Of a stretch of DNA of 6,201 bases, positions 1 through 6,037 are shown one piece after another (the first letter of the stretch is position 1; every line of letters starts with the position of its first letter). The DNA is from MGBC114844 sp910585855. Lineage in GTDB: Bacteria > Bacillota > Clostridia > Lachnospirales > Lachnospiraceae. The notes below the pieces were generated by a model, which saw only the letters and a program-made list of their open reading frames with translations, was not told the origin of the DNA and made no database searches. A program made the translations under genes and the position numbers. The stretch lies in NCBI GenBank assembly GCA_965646165.1, contig CBFFYP010000131.1, positions 1 to 6,201 of the forward strand, read 5' to 3'.

Positions 1-105
1 AGCAGAAGTCTAAGAACTTCTAACTTTTTTCCAAAGTCACTGCAGGCTGTCCACCGTTTTCGAATCTGGCTGTTTCTTGACCCCGGAACAAAAAAAGAAC
101 GAATA

Positions 106-431
106 GCGAGAGGCGGTTTGCTTCTGTCCTTTGCCTGCGACTTCGGAGAACGGTTAGAAAGTCTTGGGCTTCTGTGGGATTACCTAGAATTTTTTGCATA
201 TCCTGCTTTCATGCAGGGTATGCAAAAAAAGGGGCGTGTTTAGCCCGGAGGATAGGGAAGAGGATGTTTTATGGCTGATAAAATCGTTCCTTACACTTGT
301 TGTGTTTCGGTTGTGGTGAGGGCGAATTGCGCCTCGGTTCGTTCGGCTGGATGAACCAAAATCAGAAGCCTTAGACTTTCTTACCGTTTGGAGCGGAGCA
401 GGCAAAGGACAGGAGCAAACCTCCTCTTGCG
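106..431. repeat. Nested imperfect palindrome inside the left repeat
   Basis: The arm at 106-176 recurs in inverted orientation at 361-431. Shared blocks include GAGGCGGTTTGC-like sequence, CTGTCCTTTGCCTGC, ACGGT.AGAAAGTCT and GGCTTCTG. The match is imperfect, roughly 75% by eye over 70 nt. Between the arms sits the 17-bp hairpin at 190-229. The right repeat has the same architecture (5713-6037), so the fold or palindrome belongs to the element itself. Confidence 0.75.
190..229. other. 17-bp hairpin at the centre of the left repeat
   Basis: Bases 190-206 pair with 213-229 around a 6-nt loop, with a single T/G wobble at 201/218. The stem starts with T6 and ends with A6, the reverse of an intrinsic terminator, so it is not called a terminator. 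The 40 nt from 210 to 249, covering the second arm and the GGGGCGTGTTTAGCCC segment after it, are essentially identical in the right copy. That makes this one of the best conserved parts of the element. Confidence 0.8.
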
Positions 432-551
432 TCCTGTGAAAGCCAATCTTTTCCGGCATCATTCTATCCTCATTTTGAAATTATCATGGAAATAGGTAAT
501 TTTATAAAAATTTTAGTTTATAAGTTTATCCTGATTGGAATAGAAAATCTC

Positions 552-580
552 TTTACGGGGTTGGAATATTGTGCTATGAT
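552..580 (+). promoter_or_regulatory. Probable sigma-A promoter of the CobW-like gene pair
   Basis: A -35 hexamer TTTACG (552-557) and a -10 hexamer TATGAT (575-580) are separated by 17 nt. A TGC just before the -10 makes an extended -10. Transcription would start near 587, leaving a leader of about 73 nt before the ATG at 660. The promoter lies just inside the inner edge of the left repeat, so it travels with the cassette. I see no convincing Zur-type palindrome in 535-659. Confidence 0.65.
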
Positions 581-659
581 AGAGGACGTGACAATTTATC
601 TTTTTGTGCCGCCATGTTGTTTGACGGAGAGAGTGCATAGAGAAAGAAGGAATATCGTT

Positions 660-1742
660 ATGACAAAAATTAATGTAATCTCAGGCTTTTTAGGAGCTGG
701 TAAGACGACTTTGATTAAGAAAATGCTTCAGGAAGTGTTTTGTGGACAGAAGATAGTTTTGATTGAAAATGAATTTGGAGAGATCGGAATTGACGGGGGA
801 TTTTTGAAGGATGCCGGGATTGAAATTACAGAGATGAATTCTGGGTGTATTTGCTGTTCTTTAGTTGGGGATTTTGGTACGGCTTTGCAGGAAGTACTGA
901 CTAAGTTTGCACCGGATCGGATTCTTATTGAGCCGTCTGGCGTAGGGAAGCTTTCTGATGTAATGAAAGCAGTGGAAAGAGTGGCAGAAACAGCAGAAGT
1001 GGAATTGGATGGCTCTCTTACAGTTGCTGATGCGACAAAATGTAAGATTTATATGAAAAACTTTGGGGAGTTTTTTAATAATCAGATTGAATTTGCCGAT
1101 ACAATCGTATTGAGTCGTACACAGAATGTAAAACAGGAGAAACTGGAGGATTGTGTGAAGCTGCTTCAGGAGCATAATGCAAAGGCAGCGATTATTACTA
1201 CACCATGGGAAGAATTGGATGGAAAGCTGATTTTAGAGGCTATGAATCAGAAAAATTCTCTGGCAGAGGAACTGATGAAGGAAGAGTGCTGTGAGCATAC
1301 ACACCATCATGAGGAAGGGGAACATGCTCATGGAGAAGGACATCATCATGAGGAAGGAGAGCATACCCATGAGGGTGGACATCATCATGAAGAAGGAGAA
1401 CATACTCATAGTGAGGAATGTGGCTGCGGACATGATCATGAACATCATCATCACCATCATCATGCAGATGAAGTGTTTACTAGTTGGGGAAAGGAAACGC
1501 CTCATAAGTATCAGGAAGAGGATTTAAAGAAGATTTTGGAAATATTGGCAAATGAAACCGGATATGGAACGATTCTTCGGGCGAAGGGGATTGTGCCGGA
1601 TGTAGAGGGAAACTGGCTGCATTTTGATTTAGTGCCGGGAGAGTATGAGGTTCGTAAGGGGACGGCTGATTATACGGGACGTCTTTGTGTAATTGGATCT
1701 CAGTTGGACGAAGCGAAATTGGCAGAGTTGTTTCAGATTTAG
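660..1742 (+). CDS. COG0523/CobW-family GTPase with His-rich metal-binding segment
   Basis: A 360-residue G3E P-loop GTPase of the COG0523 group, probably a cytosolic zinc (or related metal) chaperone or allocation factor. Visible motifs are Walker A GFLGAGKTT (residues 9-17), ENEFGEIGID (37-45), the family metal-binding CxCC as GCICC (62-66), and EPSGVG (91-96). The usual NKxD base-recognition motif is replaced by SRTQ (152-155). Residues 210-268 are an expanded His/Glu/Cys-rich segment with three 13-residue repeats and a run of seven His (262-268). A CobW C-terminal-like domain follows (about 285-360). The start at 660 is chosen because MTKINVISGF leads straight into the P-loop and AGAAGGA lies upstream. 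In-frame codons back to 486 run through the promoter and look non-coding. The next gene follows after 69 nt and is probably cotranscribed. The family call is firm; the metal and client protein are inferred. Confidence 0.92.
   Translation: MTKINVISGFLGAGKTTLIKKMLQEVFCGQKIVLIENEFGEIGIDGGFLKDAGIEITEMNSGCICCSLVGDFGTALQEVLTKFAPDRILIEPSGVGKLSDVMKAVERVAETAEVELDGSLTVADATKCKIYMKNFGEFFNNQIEFADTIVLSRTQNVKQEKLEDCVKLLQEHNAKAAIITTPWEELDGKLILEAMNQKNSLAEELMKEECCEHTHHHEEGEHAHGEGHHHEEGEHTHEGGHHHEEGEHTHSEECGCGHDHEHHHHHHHADEVFTSWGKETPHKYQEEDLKKILEILANETGYGTILRAKGIVPDVEGNWLHFDLVPGEYEVRKGTADYTGRLCVIGSQLDEAKLAELFQI
1302..1418 (+). repeat. Three 39-bp tandem repeats encoding His-rich units
   Basis: Units 1302-1340, 1341-1379 and 1380-1418 each encode HHHEEGEH(A/T)H plus three or four variable residues. 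The period is a whole number of codons, so expansion or contraction would keep the frame. A less regular CGCGHDHEH stretch and seven His codons (1443-1463) follow. Codon variation between units suggests the array is not brand new. The likely role is multivalent Zn/Ni/Co binding in the linker between the GTPase and C-terminal domains. Confidence 0.9.
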
Positions 1743-1811
1743 AGTGAAAAAGGCTTCGTGGTATATTGGGGATTGTTTATGCTGCCGGATGGTATGCTGA
1801 AAGGACGAAAT

Positions 1812-2768
1812 ATGATGGAAACACCTATTTTTTTATTTACTGGTTTCCTAGATAGTGGAAAGACGTTGTTTATTAAGGATACTTTGGAGGATGAGGAATT
1901 CCGCAATGATGAGAAAATTTTGATTATTGCCTGTGAAGAGGGAGAGGAGGAGTTTGATGAGGAACTGCTGGCTCAATGGAGGACACGAGTAGTTTATTTG
2001 GATTCAGAGGAGGAACTGACAGAGGATTTTTTTATAGAGTGTCAGAAGAACTATCAGCCAGATAAGATTATTTTGGAGTATAATGGAATGTGGCGTTTAG
2101 AGAAATTATTTTCTGTTAAGATGCCGAAAGACTGGGTATTAGCACAGATGATTACAACGGTAAATGCAGATGGTTTTGATCTTTATTTAAATAATATGCG
2201 TTCGCTTGTAATGGAGCAGTTTCAGGAAACGGATATGGTAATTTTTAATCGCTGTGATGAAAATACAAAGAAAGCTTCTTATCGGAGAAGTGTAAAAGCG
2301 ATTAATCCAAAGGCGCAGGTTTATTTTGAAAATGCGGATGGTTCTCCTTCTGAACCGGATGAGTCTTTGCCTTTTGATATTAATCAGGATACGATTGAAA
2401 TTGAAGATACTGATTTTGGCGTATGGTATGTAGATGCTATGGACAATCCTCAAAAGTATGACGAAAAAACAGTTAAAATGCGAGTGCAGGTTTATAAGAG
2501 TTTAAAGATGCCTGCTACTTCTTTTGTACCCGGAAGATTTGCAATGACTTGCTGTGTGGATGATATTCGCTTTATTGGACCTCTTTGTCATGCAACGCCT
2601 ACGTTAGCTCCAAAAGTAAAAGGGTTAAAAAAACGGCAGTGGATTTATCTTACTGCAAAAGTAAAGGTTGAGTATGCAGCTCTTTATAAAGGGGAAGGAC
2701 CTGTCCTTTATACGGAAAAAATTGAGCCTGCTTCTGAACCGGAAGAGAAAGTGGTATATTTTAATTAA
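1812..2768 (+). CDS. CobW-like P-loop protein with YcgQ/TIGR03943-like C-terminal region
   Basis: A 318-residue cytosolic protein with no signal peptide or membrane segment. The N-terminus has P-loop GFLDSGKT (11-18) and a degenerate G domain: LEYNG (88-92) occupies the Walker B/switch region and NRCD (146-149) stands for NKxD. The CxCC motif of the upstream paralogue is absent. A Glu/Asp-rich stretch lies near 43-53. From about 220 the sequence departs from CobW. PGRFAMTCCVDD with following C259 (240-259) resembles the conserved C-terminal motif of YcgQ/TIGR03943 proteins, which partner putative permeases in Firmicutes; this is from memory. No such permease is in the window. The start is set at 1812 (or 1815, adjacent ATG codons) because AAAGGA at 1800-1805 is well spaced and MMETPIFLFTGF begins like the family. 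The GTG at 1758 is less likely. It probably shares a transcript with the upstream GTPase. Function is inferred: metal transfer or trafficking. Confidence 0.85.
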   Translation: MMETPIFLFTGFLDSGKTLFIKDTLEDEEFRNDEKILIIACEEGEEEFDEELLAQWRTRVVYLDSEEELTEDFFIECQKNYQPDKIILEYNGMWRLEKLFSVKMPKDWVLAQMITTVNADGFDLYLNNMRSLVMEQFQETDMVIFNRCDENTKKASYRRSVKAINPKAQVYFENADGSPSEPDESLPFDINQDTIEIEDTDFGVWYVDAMDNPQKYDEKTVKMRVQVYKSLKMPATSFVPGRFAMTCCVDDIRFIGPLCHATPTLAPKVKGLKKRQWIYLTAKVKVEYAALYKGEGPVLYTEKIEPASEPEEKVVYFN

Positions 2769-2802
2769 ATTTTGGAATGGATATTTTTTAAGACAAAATA
2801 GG

Positions 2803-2838
2803 AAGTCGCTTTTTGAATAGTCGAAAAGCGGCTTTTTT
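2803..2838 (+). terminator. Intrinsic terminator after the CobW-like pair
   Basis: The 11-bp stem AAGTCGCTTTT (2803-2813) / AAAAGCGGCTT (2824-2834) has one G/T pair and a 10-nt loop. It runs into six T (2833-2838). It lies 35 nt after the stop codon and before the next promoter, separating the two transcription units. The A/T-rich foot of the stem could also work partly on the opposite strand. Confidence 0.85.
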
Positions 2839-2893
2839 GGCGTCCTCTCCGAAAAAACTGAAATTTTGTTTTGTATAAAAAGAGAAAAAAGGG

Positions 2894-2921
2894 TTGACAT
2901 TTTTGAAATATATGTTATCAT
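2894..2921 (+). promoter_or_regulatory. Promoter of the metal-efflux operon
   Basis: A consensus -35 TTGACA (2894-2899) and -10 TATCAT (2916-2921) are separated by 16 nt. A TGT before the -10 gives an extended -10. Transcription should start near 2928, inside the palindrome described at 2926-2945, which is the classic geometry for repression by an ArsR-family protein. Confidence 0.8.
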
Positions 2922-2925
2922 GAAT

Positions 2926-2945
2926 ATATGAACAAACATTCATAT
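2926..2945 (+). promoter_or_regulatory. SmtB/CzrA/CadC-type operator
   Basis: A perfect inverted repeat ATATGAA-N6-TTCATAT lies directly after the -10 and covers the expected start point. It is the familiar ArsR/SmtB-family operator type (ATATGAAC-like half sites). It sits just upstream of the gene for such a regulator, so autoregulation is the natural reading. An extra ATATATG at 2908-2914 may extend the bound region. Confidence 0.8.
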
Positions 2946-2961
2946 GATGGGAGGAAAAAAG

Positions 2962-3327
2962 ATGAAATTATCAAAAGAACCGATAGAACAGTGTGAATGT
3001 ATCTGTGTTCATCCTGATATTATTCGTTCGGTAACGGCGGAATTGCCAAAGGAAGAGGATCTTTATGATTTGGCAGAGCTTTTTAAAGTATTTGGTGATT
3101 CTACCAGAATTCGTATTTTATATGCATTGTTTGAGCATGAGATGTGTGTATGTGATATTGCGGATTTGCTTGGTATGACACAAAGTGCAATATCTCATCA
3201 GCTGCGGGTATTAAAGCAGAGCCAGTTGGTAAGGTTTCGGAAAGAGGGAAAAACAGTATTTTATTTTCTTGCTGATGATCATGTGCGTTCTATTATCAAT
3301 CAAGGTATGGAACATATACAGGAATAG
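2962..3327 (+). CDS. ArsR/SmtB-family metal-sensing repressor
   Basis: A 121-residue winged-helix repressor, expected to be a dimer that leaves its operator on binding Zn(II), Cd(II) or Pb(II). The helix-turn-helix is at about 62-92 (CVCDIADLLGMTQSAISHQL then RVLKQSQLV). Ligands for both classical sensor sites can be seen. The alpha-3N type has C11, C13, C15 and H17 near the N-terminus plus C62, C64 and D65. The alpha-5 type has D105, H107, H118 and E121, spaced as D104/H106/H117/E120 in SmtB, with E121 the last residue. The start at 2962 is chosen because GGGAGG (2949-2954) lies 7 nt before it. Upstream in-frame ATG codons overlap the operator or the ribosome binding site. The HMA gene follows after 39 nt with its own AGGAGA. 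Family and autoregulation are well supported; metal preference is inferred. Confidence 0.93.
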   Translation: MKLSKEPIEQCECICVHPDIIRSVTAELPKEEDLYDLAELFKVFGDSTRIRILYALFEHEMCVCDIADLLGMTQSAISHQLRVLKQSQLVRFRKEGKTVFYFLADDHVRSIINQGMEHIQE

Positions 3328-3366
3328 AATTTAAAAATATAAAAATCAAAAAAGGAGAGAGAAGCA

Positions 3367-3585
3367 ATGAAAAAGACGTTTCAATTAGAGGAATTGGATT
3401 GTGCAAACTGTGCAGCAAAGATGGAAAGAGCAATTAGTGAGATGCCGGAGGTAAATTCGGTAAGTGTAAATTTTATGGCACAGAAAATGGTAATTGATAT
3501 TGATGAAGAGAAGTTTGATGCCACAATGAAAAAAGTACAGAAAGCCATTGCGAAGGTAGAACCGGATTGTACAATAGTGATGTAA
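3367..3585 (+). CDS. Stand-alone heavy-metal-associated (HMA) domain protein
   Basis: A 72-residue ferredoxin-like HMA metal-binding domain, cytosolic. The metal loop is LDCANCAAKME (10-20), with D11-C12-x-x-C15. An Asp before the first Cys is typical of the Zn/Cd/Pb type (ZntA, CadA) rather than the Cu type. One further Cys lies near the end (C68). Such a domain is usually the N-terminus of the exporter. Here it is a separate gene 143 nt upstream of an ATPase that lacks it. It may dock on the ATPase as a loose metal-delivery or sensing domain, or act as a small chaperone or buffer. AGGAGA (3353-3358) lies 8 nt before the ATG. The product is complete for a single domain, so it is not a truncated remnant by appearance. 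Confidence 0.92.
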   Translation: MKKTFQLEELDCANCAAKMERAISEMPEVNSVSVNFMAQKMVIDIDEEKFDATMKKVQKAIAKVEPDCTIVM

Positions 3586-3657
3586 TAAGCAAAAGGCAGT
3601 AAGAGAGCGAAGAAGGCTAAAGGAAAAATGGCTGTAGGGGAGAGGGAAAGAAAAAAC

Positions 3658-3700
3658 AACTGCCGCAAAAACAGGCTGTATCTGTTGAGCGGCAGTTTTT
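3658..3700 (+). terminator. Terminator-like hairpin between HMA and ATPase genes
   Basis: AACTGCCGC (3658-3666) pairs perfectly with GCGGCAGTT (3689-3697), followed by a T run (3696-3700). The 22-nt loop holds a second stem, AACAG (3670-3674) / CTGTT (3682-3686). It lies only 28 nt before the ATPase start and no promoter fits in between. It is therefore probably a partial terminator or attenuator, or an RNA-stability element, that sets more HMA mRNA than ATPase mRNA. A purine-rich unpaired stretch precedes it (3596-3656). Confidence 0.75.
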
Positions 3701-3728
3701 ATATATTTGATTTAGGAGGAGAAAAGTT

Positions 3729-5657
3729 ATGGGTATATGGAATAAAATATTGAAAAATTTTACAAAAAAGCAAAAGCGGGCATTGTACCATATTCTTGCC
3801 GGAGCAGCGGTGTTTTTGGCAGGGGTATTTGTACCGGATCGGTATGGGCTTCCTTTATTGGTCAATATTTTAGCTTTTTTAATTGTAGGTTTGGACGTAG
3901 TAAAAAAGGCGGTAAAAAATATTTCCCGTGGTCAGGTGTTTGACGAAAATTTTTTAATGGCGATTGCAACGATTGGGGCGTTTTTTGTAGGGGAGTATTC
4001 CGAAGGAGTAGCAGTTATGCTGTTTTATCAGGTAGGAGAATTATTTCAGAGTTATGCGGTGAATAAGTCTAGAAAGTCGATTGCTGCACTGATGGATATT
4101 CGACCAGATTATGCCAATGTGGAGCGAAATGGGGAATTGATAACAGTTGATCCAGAGGAAATAGGGATTGATGAAATCATTGTAGTAAAACCGGGAGAAA
4201 AAGTCCCACTTGATGGAATTGTGATAGAGGGAAATTCCAGTTTGGATACGGCGGCACTGACAGGAGAGTCTGTACCACGTAAAGTAAAGGCGGGACAGGA
4301 TATTTTAAGTGGTGTGATTAATTTAAATGGAGTATTGCGGGTTCAGGTTACAAAACCGTTTGGGGAGTCTACTGTGGCAAAGATTTTAGATTTGGTGGAA
4401 AATGCCAGCAGCAAAAAGTCGAAATCAGAGAATTTTATTACAAAGTTTGCCCGTTATTATACTCCTGCAGTGGTAATTACGGCGTTGATTCTAGCAGTAC
4501 TTCCACCATTGATTTTTCCGGGGGCTCATTTCTCGGATTGGATTCACAGAGCACTGATATTTTTGGTAATTTCTTGCCCTTGTGCATTGGTTATATCCAT
4601 CCCTTTGAGCTTTTTCGGAGGAATTGGGGGTGCTTCCAAAGCTGGTGTGCTGGTAAAGGGAAGCAATTATTTGGAAGCGTTATCTCAGGCAGAGATTGTG
4701 GTATTTGATAAAACAGGAACATTGACTAAAGGAACGTTTCAGGTAACGGAAATTTGCCCAGAAGGAGTTTCAAAAGAGGATTTGCTTCGCTTTGCATCTT
4801 ATGCAGAGAGCTATTCGAATCATCCGATTTCTCAGTCATTAAAACAGGCATATGGACTGGAAATAGAGAATAGTAAAATAGAAGATGCAGAAGAGTTTTC
4901 TGGAAAAGGGGTAAAAGCAATAGTTGAGGGAACAACCGTATATGCCGGAAACCGAAAACTGATGCTGATGCAAAGTATTGCGGTAGATGAAAGAGATTTA
5001 ATTGGAACGATTGTGCATGTGGCATTAGACGGAAAATATGCCGGATATATTTTAATTGCAGATGAGATAAAAGAAGATGCAAAAGATGCGATTTTGTCAA
5101 TTCAGCAGTTGGGAATGAAACGTACTGTTATGCTGACCGGAGATAATAAAGAAACCGGAGAGGCAGTGGCAGCAGAACTGGGATTGAATGAAGTTTATAC
5201 AGAATTGCTTCCGGGAGATAAAATGGAAAAAATGGAAGAACTTTTTCAGAAAAAGTCGGAAAAAGGAAAGCTGGTCTATGTAGGGGATGGAATCAATGAT
5301 GCTCCGGTACTGACAAGGGCAGATATTGGGATTGCTATGGGGGCATTGGGAGCAGATGCAGCGATTGAAGCAGCAGATATTGTAATTATGACAGATGAGC
5401 CAAGTAAAATTGCAGATGCACTGAGAATTAGCCGAAAAACACTTGGGATTGTAAGGCAGAATATTATATTTGCACTTGGAATAAAAGGATTGTTTTTGAT
5501 TATGGGAGCATTTGGAGTGGCAAATATGTGGGAAGCAGTATTTGCAGATGTTGGGGTATCCGTTATTGCAATTTTAAATGCTATGCGGGCACTTCATTAT
5601 CAGTCGGCGGGGATTTCTGAAAGAAATCGTTCCGCTCGGCTCAGGATAAACTTATAA
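3729..5657 (+). CDS. cadA: Zn(II)/Cd(II)/Pb(II)-exporting P1B-2-type ATPase
   Basis: A 642-residue membrane P-type ATPase that exports divalent soft metals using ATP. Membrane segments in order: about 19-35, 42-58, 76-90, 92-106, 245-264, 273-299, 578-597 and 600-617. The actuator loop has LTGES (177-181). The metal gate is SCPC in segment 6 (C283, C285). The phosphorylation motif is DKTGT (D327). The nucleotide domain has SNHP (363-366) and the hinge has GDGIND (519-524). K586 and D607 in the last two segments are the P1B-2 signature residues. The N-terminal HMA domain of most relatives is missing and is supplied by the separate gene upstream. AGGAGG (3714-3719) lies 9 nt before the start. 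After the usual LNAMRAL (616-622) there are about 20 extra residues; the final codons and stop (from 5641) lie inside the right repeat. Class is certain; Zn versus Cd versus Pb preference is not. Confidence 0.95.
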   Translation: MGIWNKILKNFTKKQKRALYHILAGAAVFLAGVFVPDRYGLPLLVNILAFLIVGLDVVKKAVKNISRGQVFDENFLMAIATIGAFFVGEYSEGVAVMLFYQVGELFQSYAVNKSRKSIAALMDIRPDYANVERNGELITVDPEEIGIDEIIVVKPGEKVPLDGIVIEGNSSLDTAALTGESVPRKVKAGQDILSGVINLNGVLRVQVTKPFGESTVAKILDLVENASSKKSKSENFITKFARYYTPAVVITALILAVLPPLIFPGAHFSDWIHRALIFLVISCPCALVISIPLSFFGGIGGASKAGVLVKGSNYLEALSQAEIVVFDKTGTLTKGTFQVTEICPEGVSKEDLLRFASYAESYSNHPISQSLKQAYGLEIENSKIEDAEEFSGKGVKAIVEGTTVYAGNRKLMLMQSIAVDERDLIGTIVHVALDGKYAGYILIADEIKEDAKDAILSIQQLGMKRTVMLTGDNKETGEAVAAELGLNEVYTELLPGDKMEKMEELFQKKSEKGKLVYVGDGINDAPVLTRADIGIAMGALGADAAIEAADIVIMTDEPSKIADALRISRKTLGIVRQNIIFALGIKGLFLIMGAFGVANMWEAVFADVGVSVIAILNAMRALHYQSAGISERNRSARLRINL

Positions 5658-5712
5658 ACTAAAATTCTTATAATAGGATGCTGCTGCCGAAAAGGGTTGG
5701 TTTTCACCGGAC

Positions 5713-6037
5713 GCCAGAGGCGGTTTGCTCCTGTCCTTTGTCTGCTCCGCTCCAAACGGTAAGAAAGTCTAGGGCTTCTGATTTCGGTTTATCCAACCGG
5801 ACGAACCGGGGCGCAATTCGCCCTCATAGCAGCCGAAACATAATTGATGTAAGGAAAGATTTTATCATCCATAAGACATCCTCTTGCCTATTATCCGGGC
5901 TAAACACGCCCCTTTTTTTGCATACCCTGCATGGAAGCAGGGTATGCAAAAAATTCTAGGTGTTTCCACAGAAACCCAAGACTTTCTAACCGTTCTCCGA
6001 AGTCGCTGGCAAAGGACAGGAGTAAACCGCCTCTCGC
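5713..6037. repeat. Nested imperfect palindrome inside the right repeat
   Basis: The arm at 5713-5783 recurs in inverted orientation at about 5966-6037, with the same conserved blocks as in the left copy. The window therefore holds four related copies of this arm of about 70 nt, two per repeat. The spacer includes a short GGGCG-AATTG-CGCCC type hairpin (about 5818-5832) and the central 17-bp hairpin. Confidence 0.75.
5914..5953. other. Perfect 17-bp hairpin at the centre of the right repeat
   Basis: Bases 5914-5930 pair without mismatch with 5937-5953 around the loop ATGGAA. The stem opens with T6 and closes with A6. It therefore reads as T-run, stem, A-run on both strands, the opposite of an intrinsic terminator. 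The counterpart at 190-229 has a single wobble and a different loop (TTTCAT), so the stem is kept while the loop drifts. Confidence 0.85.

Larger units (their letters stand above)
12..534 (+). repeat. Left copy of long flanking inverted repeat
   Basis: This stretch without a convincing gene matches the reverse complement of the right end of the window. The outer block 12-99 matches 6112-6199 with only two mismatches. The middle part (about 106-460) matches at roughly 90% by hand alignment. The innermost 26 nt (509-534) match 5641-5666 exactly. Relative to the right copy it lacks about 70 nt after position 99 and has about 30 extra nt before 509. Inside it lie two mutually inverted arms (106-176 and 361-431) and a central hairpin (190-229). 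It holds no transposase. A 92-codon minus-strand reading frame (184-462) exists but is probably not coding. The repeat may continue beyond the window. Its nature (insertion-like element, palindromic repeat or RNA locus) is unknown. Confidence 0.9.

Noticed and set aside
190..229. Central repeat hairpins read as intrinsic terminators
   Set aside because: On both strands the order is T-run, stem, A-run; an intrinsic terminator needs the T-run after the stem.
184..462. 92-codon minus-strand frame in the left repeat, collinear with a 93-codon + frame at 5678-5959 in the right repeat
   Set aside because: The frames align with almost no indels, but the roughly 28 base differences I counted fall about 5, 14 and 9 on codon positions 1, 2 and 3. 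Third positions are not favoured, so protein selection is unlikely. Part of each frame is the central hairpin, and no good ribosome binding site precedes either start. Collinearity is explained by shared ancestry of the repeats.
486..659. N-terminal extension of the first GTPase from an ATG at 486
   Set aside because: It overlaps the repeat end and the promoter at 552-580, has no family similarity, and the ATG at 660 has a ribosome binding site and begins immediately before the P-loop.
1302..1463. CRISPR-like or other non-coding tandem array
   Set aside because: The 39-bp units are contiguous without unique spacers and in phase with the coding frame of the GTPase.
1233..1505. Met-rich minus-strand frame opposite the His-rich region
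   Set aside because: CAT codons for His read as ATG on the other strand, so the open frame is a by-product of the repeats.
1758..1811. GTG start at 1758 for the second CobW-like protein
   Set aside because: It lies 16 nt after the previous stop with no good Shine-Dalgarno match at the right distance. The ATG at 1812/1815 has AAAGGA and fits the family start.
2944..2961. ATG codons at 2944 and 2947 as start of the ArsR-family gene
   Set aside because: The first lies within the operator close to the transcription start and has no ribosome binding site; the second is out of frame. GGGAGG is placed correctly only for the ATG at 2962.
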